DNA of 6,506 nucleotides from the NCBI GenBank assembly GCA_050329415.1, contig JBHJOS010000054.1, positions 1-6,506 of the forward strand, written 5' to 3'. How positions within the stretch are numbered: position 1 is the stretch's first letter; every line of letters starts with the position of its first letter. Origin of the DNA: JANNOG01 sp050329415 (lineage in GTDB: Bacteria; Actinomycetota; Actinomycetes; Actinomycetales; JBBAYJ01). The translations under genes were made by a program, and so were the position numbers. Positions 5,098 to 6,506 of the stretch are shown piece after piece. Under the pieces are notes generated by a model. That model was not told the origin of the DNA. It did no database searches and saw nothing but the letters and a program-made list of their open reading frames with translations.

Positions 5098-5801
5098 CCG
5101 TCCACACCCTGACGATCGACGGCCGCGACGTGGCCGCCGAGGAGGGCAGCACGGTCCTCGCCGTGGCCCGGGAGAACGGGATCCCGATCCCGACGCTGTG
5201 CCACCTCGACGGCCTCAGCGACGTCGCCGCCTGCCGGCTGTGCGTCGTGGAGGTGGACGGCTCGCCCCGCCCCCAGCCGGCGTGCATGACCGCGGTCCGC
5301 GAGGGCATGGGCGTGGTGACGACGAACCCGCGGATCGAGGAGCACCGCCGCACCGTGCTGGAGATGATGTTCGCCGAGCGCAACCACGTCTGCGCGGTCT
5401 GCGTCGCGAACAACCACTGCGAACTCCAGGACCGGGCCCGCGACGCGGGCATGCGCCACGTCGACCTGCCGACGGTCGAGCCCGCGCTGGACGTCGACGC
5501 CAGCCACCCGCTGTTCGCCATCGACCACAACCGGTGCATCCTGTGCACCCGCTGCGTCCGGGTCTGCGACGAGGTGGAGGGCGCCCACACCTGGGACGTC
5601 GCCGGTCGCGGGCTGTCGGCACGGGTCGTCACCGATCTCGGCGCCCCGTGGGGGGAGTCGACGACCTGCACCAGCTGCGGCAAGTGCGTCCAGGTGTGCC
5701 CCACGGGCGCGCTGTTCGAGAAGGGCCGCTCGGTCGCCGAGGGGTCGAAGGAACGCCGTCGCTTCCTGCCCTACCTGCGCGAGCACCGGACGGAGGTATG
5801 A
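5094..5801 (+). CDS. hoxU: NAD-linked [NiFe] hydrogenase diaphorase subunit HoxU (NuoG N-terminal-like)
   Basis: HoxU (235 residues) is the iron-sulfur wire between HoxF and the hydrogenase subunits and matches the N-terminal part of NuoG. Residues 1-75 are a plant-type [2Fe-2S] ferredoxin fold with C36, C47, C50 and C64 (CRLC at 47-50). Next comes the NuoG-type [4Fe-4S] segment RNHVCAVCVANNHCELQ with C100, C103 and C109 and nearby H98. Two bacterial-type 4Fe-4S motifs follow: C148-x2-C151-x2-C154-x3-C158 and C192-x2-C195-x2-C198-x3-C202-P. This cluster set and the length are normal for HoxU. The molybdopterin-like part of full NuoG is absent, which argues against respiratory complex I. The start ATG 5094 overlaps the hoxF stop as ATGA, with AAGGGG at 5081-5086 in front. 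One base separates its stop from the hoxY start. Confidence 0.95.
   Translation: MTVHTLTIDGRDVAAEEGSTVLAVARENGIPIPTLCHLDGLSDVAACRLCVVEVDGSPRPQPACMTAVREGMGVVTTNPRIEEHRRTVLEMMFAERNHVCAVCVANNHCELQDRARDAGMRHVDLPTVEPALDVDASHPLFAIDHNRCILCTRCVRVCDEVEGAHTWDVAGRGLSARVVTDLGAPWGESTTCTSCGKCVQVCPTGALFEKGRSVAEGSKERRRFLPYLREHRTEV
5792..5797 (+). promoter_or_regulatory. Ribosome binding site of hoxY
   Basis: GGAGGT within the last codons of hoxU lies 5 nt before GTG 5803. It supports that GTG as the hoxY start; the ATG at 5798-5800 is in another frame. Confidence 0.75.
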
Positions 5802-5802
5802 C

Positions 5803-6345
5803 GTGACCCGTCGTCGACTGGCCACCGTGTGGCTCGAGGGCTGCTCCGGCTGCCACATGTCGTTCCTCGACCTCGACGAGCGGCTGCTGGAGGTCGCCCA
5901 GCTGGCCGATCTCGTGCACTCGCCGCTGGTCGACCTCAAGGAGTACCCCGACGGCGTCGACGTCTGCCTGGTCGAGGGCGCCGTCTCGACCGACGCCGAC
6001 CTGGAGCGGATCCGCCGGGTGCGGGCCCGCACCAAGGTCCTCGTGTCGTTCGGCGACTGCGCGGTCACGACGAACGTGCCCGGCATGCGCAACCCGATCG
6101 GGGTGGGCCCGCTGCTCGACCGGGCCTACGTCGAGACCGCTACCCTGCGCCCGGGACCTCCCACCGAGGTCGTCCCCCGCCACCTGCCCAAGGCACTGCC
6201 GGTCCACAAGGTCGTCGACGTGGACGTGTTCCTGCCGGGCTGCCCGCCGTCGGCGGATCTCATCCACGCCACCCTGGTGGACCTGTTGACCCGGGACGCC
6301 GACAGCGACGAGCCGGTGCCCGACCGCGGCCGGTTCGGTGCCTGA
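5803..6345 (+). CDS. hoxY: NAD-linked [NiFe] hydrogenase small subunit HoxY
   Basis: HoxY (180 residues) is the small electron-transfer subunit that pairs with HoxH. It carries the proximal [4Fe-4S] cluster that accepts electrons from the Ni-Fe site. The ligands are visible as C14-x2-C17 (LEGCSGCHMSF), C86 (FGDCAVTTNVPGMRN) and C147 (LPGCPPSADLI). The medial and distal clusters of membrane or periplasmic hydrogenases are absent, and there is no Tat signal or membrane segment. This fits a soluble cytoplasmic group 3 enzyme. Length is close to cyanobacterial HoxY (~180). The order E-F-U-Y-H and the NuoE/F/G-like partners place it in group 3d rather than F420-reducing 3a or 3b sulfhydrogenase. 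It starts one base after hoxU ends, and hoxH begins 30 nt after its stop. Confidence 0.95.
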   Translation: MTRRRLATVWLEGCSGCHMSFLDLDERLLEVAQLADLVHSPLVDLKEYPDGVDVCLVEGAVSTDADLERIRRVRARTKVLVSFGDCAVTTNVPGMRNPIGVGPLLDRAYVETATLRPGPPTEVVPRHLPKALPVHKVVDVDVFLPGCPPSADLIHATLVDLLTRDADSDEPVPDRGRFGA

Positions 6346-6362
6346 GCGGACCCGGACCGTGA

Positions 6363-6368
6363 AAGGAG
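6363..6368 (+). promoter_or_regulatory. Ribosome binding site of hoxH
   Basis: AAGGAG lies 7 nt before GTG 6376, ideal spacing. It sits in the 30-nt hoxY-hoxH gap, so hoxH has its own strong initiation signal rather than an overlapping start. Confidence 0.75.
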
Positions 6369-6375
6369 CGTCGGC

Positions 6376-6506
6376 GTGACACGGACGATCACCATCGACC
6401 CGGTCACCCGGATCGAGGGCCACTCGATGATCACGATCCGGCTCGACGAGGCCGGCGAGGTCGCGGACGCCCGGTTCCACATCACCCAGTTCCGGGGCTT
6501 CGAGCG
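6376..6506 (+). CDS. hoxH: NAD-linked [NiFe] hydrogenase large subunit HoxH, N-terminal fragment
   Basis: Only the first 43 codons are inside the window. They read VTRTITIDPVTRIEGHSM.. and continue ..ARFHITQFRGFE. The DPVTRIEGH block (8-16) and the FRGFE block are hallmarks of the [NiFe] hydrogenase large subunit N-terminus, especially HoxH. HoxH carries the Ni-Fe(CN)2CO site where H2 is split or formed. The N-terminal RxCxxC nickel ligands normally follow soon after this point and the DPCxxC pair is near the C-terminus, so neither ligand set can be checked here. GTG 6376 is chosen because of the AAGGAG 7 nt upstream and the alignment with family starts. Maturation protease (hoxW) and hyp genes would be expected downstream but are not in the window. 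Confidence 0.93.
   Translation, partial: MTRTITIDPVTRIEGHSMITIRLDEAGEVADARFHITQFRGFE

Noticed and set aside
2888..6345. The NuoE/F/G-like genes as part of respiratory complex I
   Set aside because: HoxU has only the NuoG N-terminal Fe-S part, and HoxY and HoxH follow directly; no other nuo genes are present.

Overview
The window is very GC-rich. Its genes are tightly packed, GTG starts are common, and the proteins have the composition of a high-GC actinobacterium (Actinomycetota). I cannot name a genus from sequence alone. The right half carries the start of a hox operon for a cytoplasmic NAD-linked [NiFe] hydrogenase (group 3d type). The left edge holds the 5' end of a divergent pyruvate:ferredoxin oxidoreductase gene. 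Between them lie a short accessory stretch with a broken toxin-antitoxin locus and a complete Fic-domain gene.

Layout: (1) 1-809, minus strand, is the N-terminal ~269 residues of NifJ/PFOR, running off the left edge. (2) 810-1140 is a 331-bp spacer with no convincing gene. It contains four degenerate 23-bp units at 856-947 and several inverted repeats at 1021-1125. (3) 1141-1533 is an in-frame fusion of a truncated Phd/YefM-type antitoxin head to an internally shortened VapC-like PIN domain. (4) 1534-1608 is a compact regulatory region with three CCATAC-type half-sites in alternating orientation, spaced exactly 20 bp apart, overlapping a candidate promoter and a Shine-Dalgarno sequence. (5) 1609-2820 encodes a 403-residue Fic protein with an N-terminal inhibitory motif and a C-terminal winged helix. 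(6) 2888-6506 is hoxE-hoxF-hoxU-hoxY-hoxH', with GTGA and ATGA overlaps at E/F and F/U, a 1-nt gap at U/Y and a 30-nt gap at Y/H. hoxH is cut by the right edge after 43 codons.

How the genes work together: HoxE, HoxF and HoxU form the diaphorase module (FMN, NAD(H) and a chain of Fe-S clusters). HoxY and HoxH form the hydrogenase module. Together they interconvert H2 and NAD(P)H, and in HoxE-containing complexes possibly reduced ferredoxin. NifJ makes reduced ferredoxin from pyruvate, so its position beside hox suggests a fermentative or redox-balancing module in which pyruvate-derived electrons can leave as H2, or H2 can supply reductant. This link is an inference from gene order. The Fic protein lies 67 nt upstream of hoxE on the same strand and may share its transcript, but nothing in the sequence shows that it acts on the hydrogenase. 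The most unusual signals are the phased operator-like array before fic, the condensed antitoxin-PIN fusion that keeps all four PIN acidic residues, and the 23-bp repeat array upstream of nifJ.
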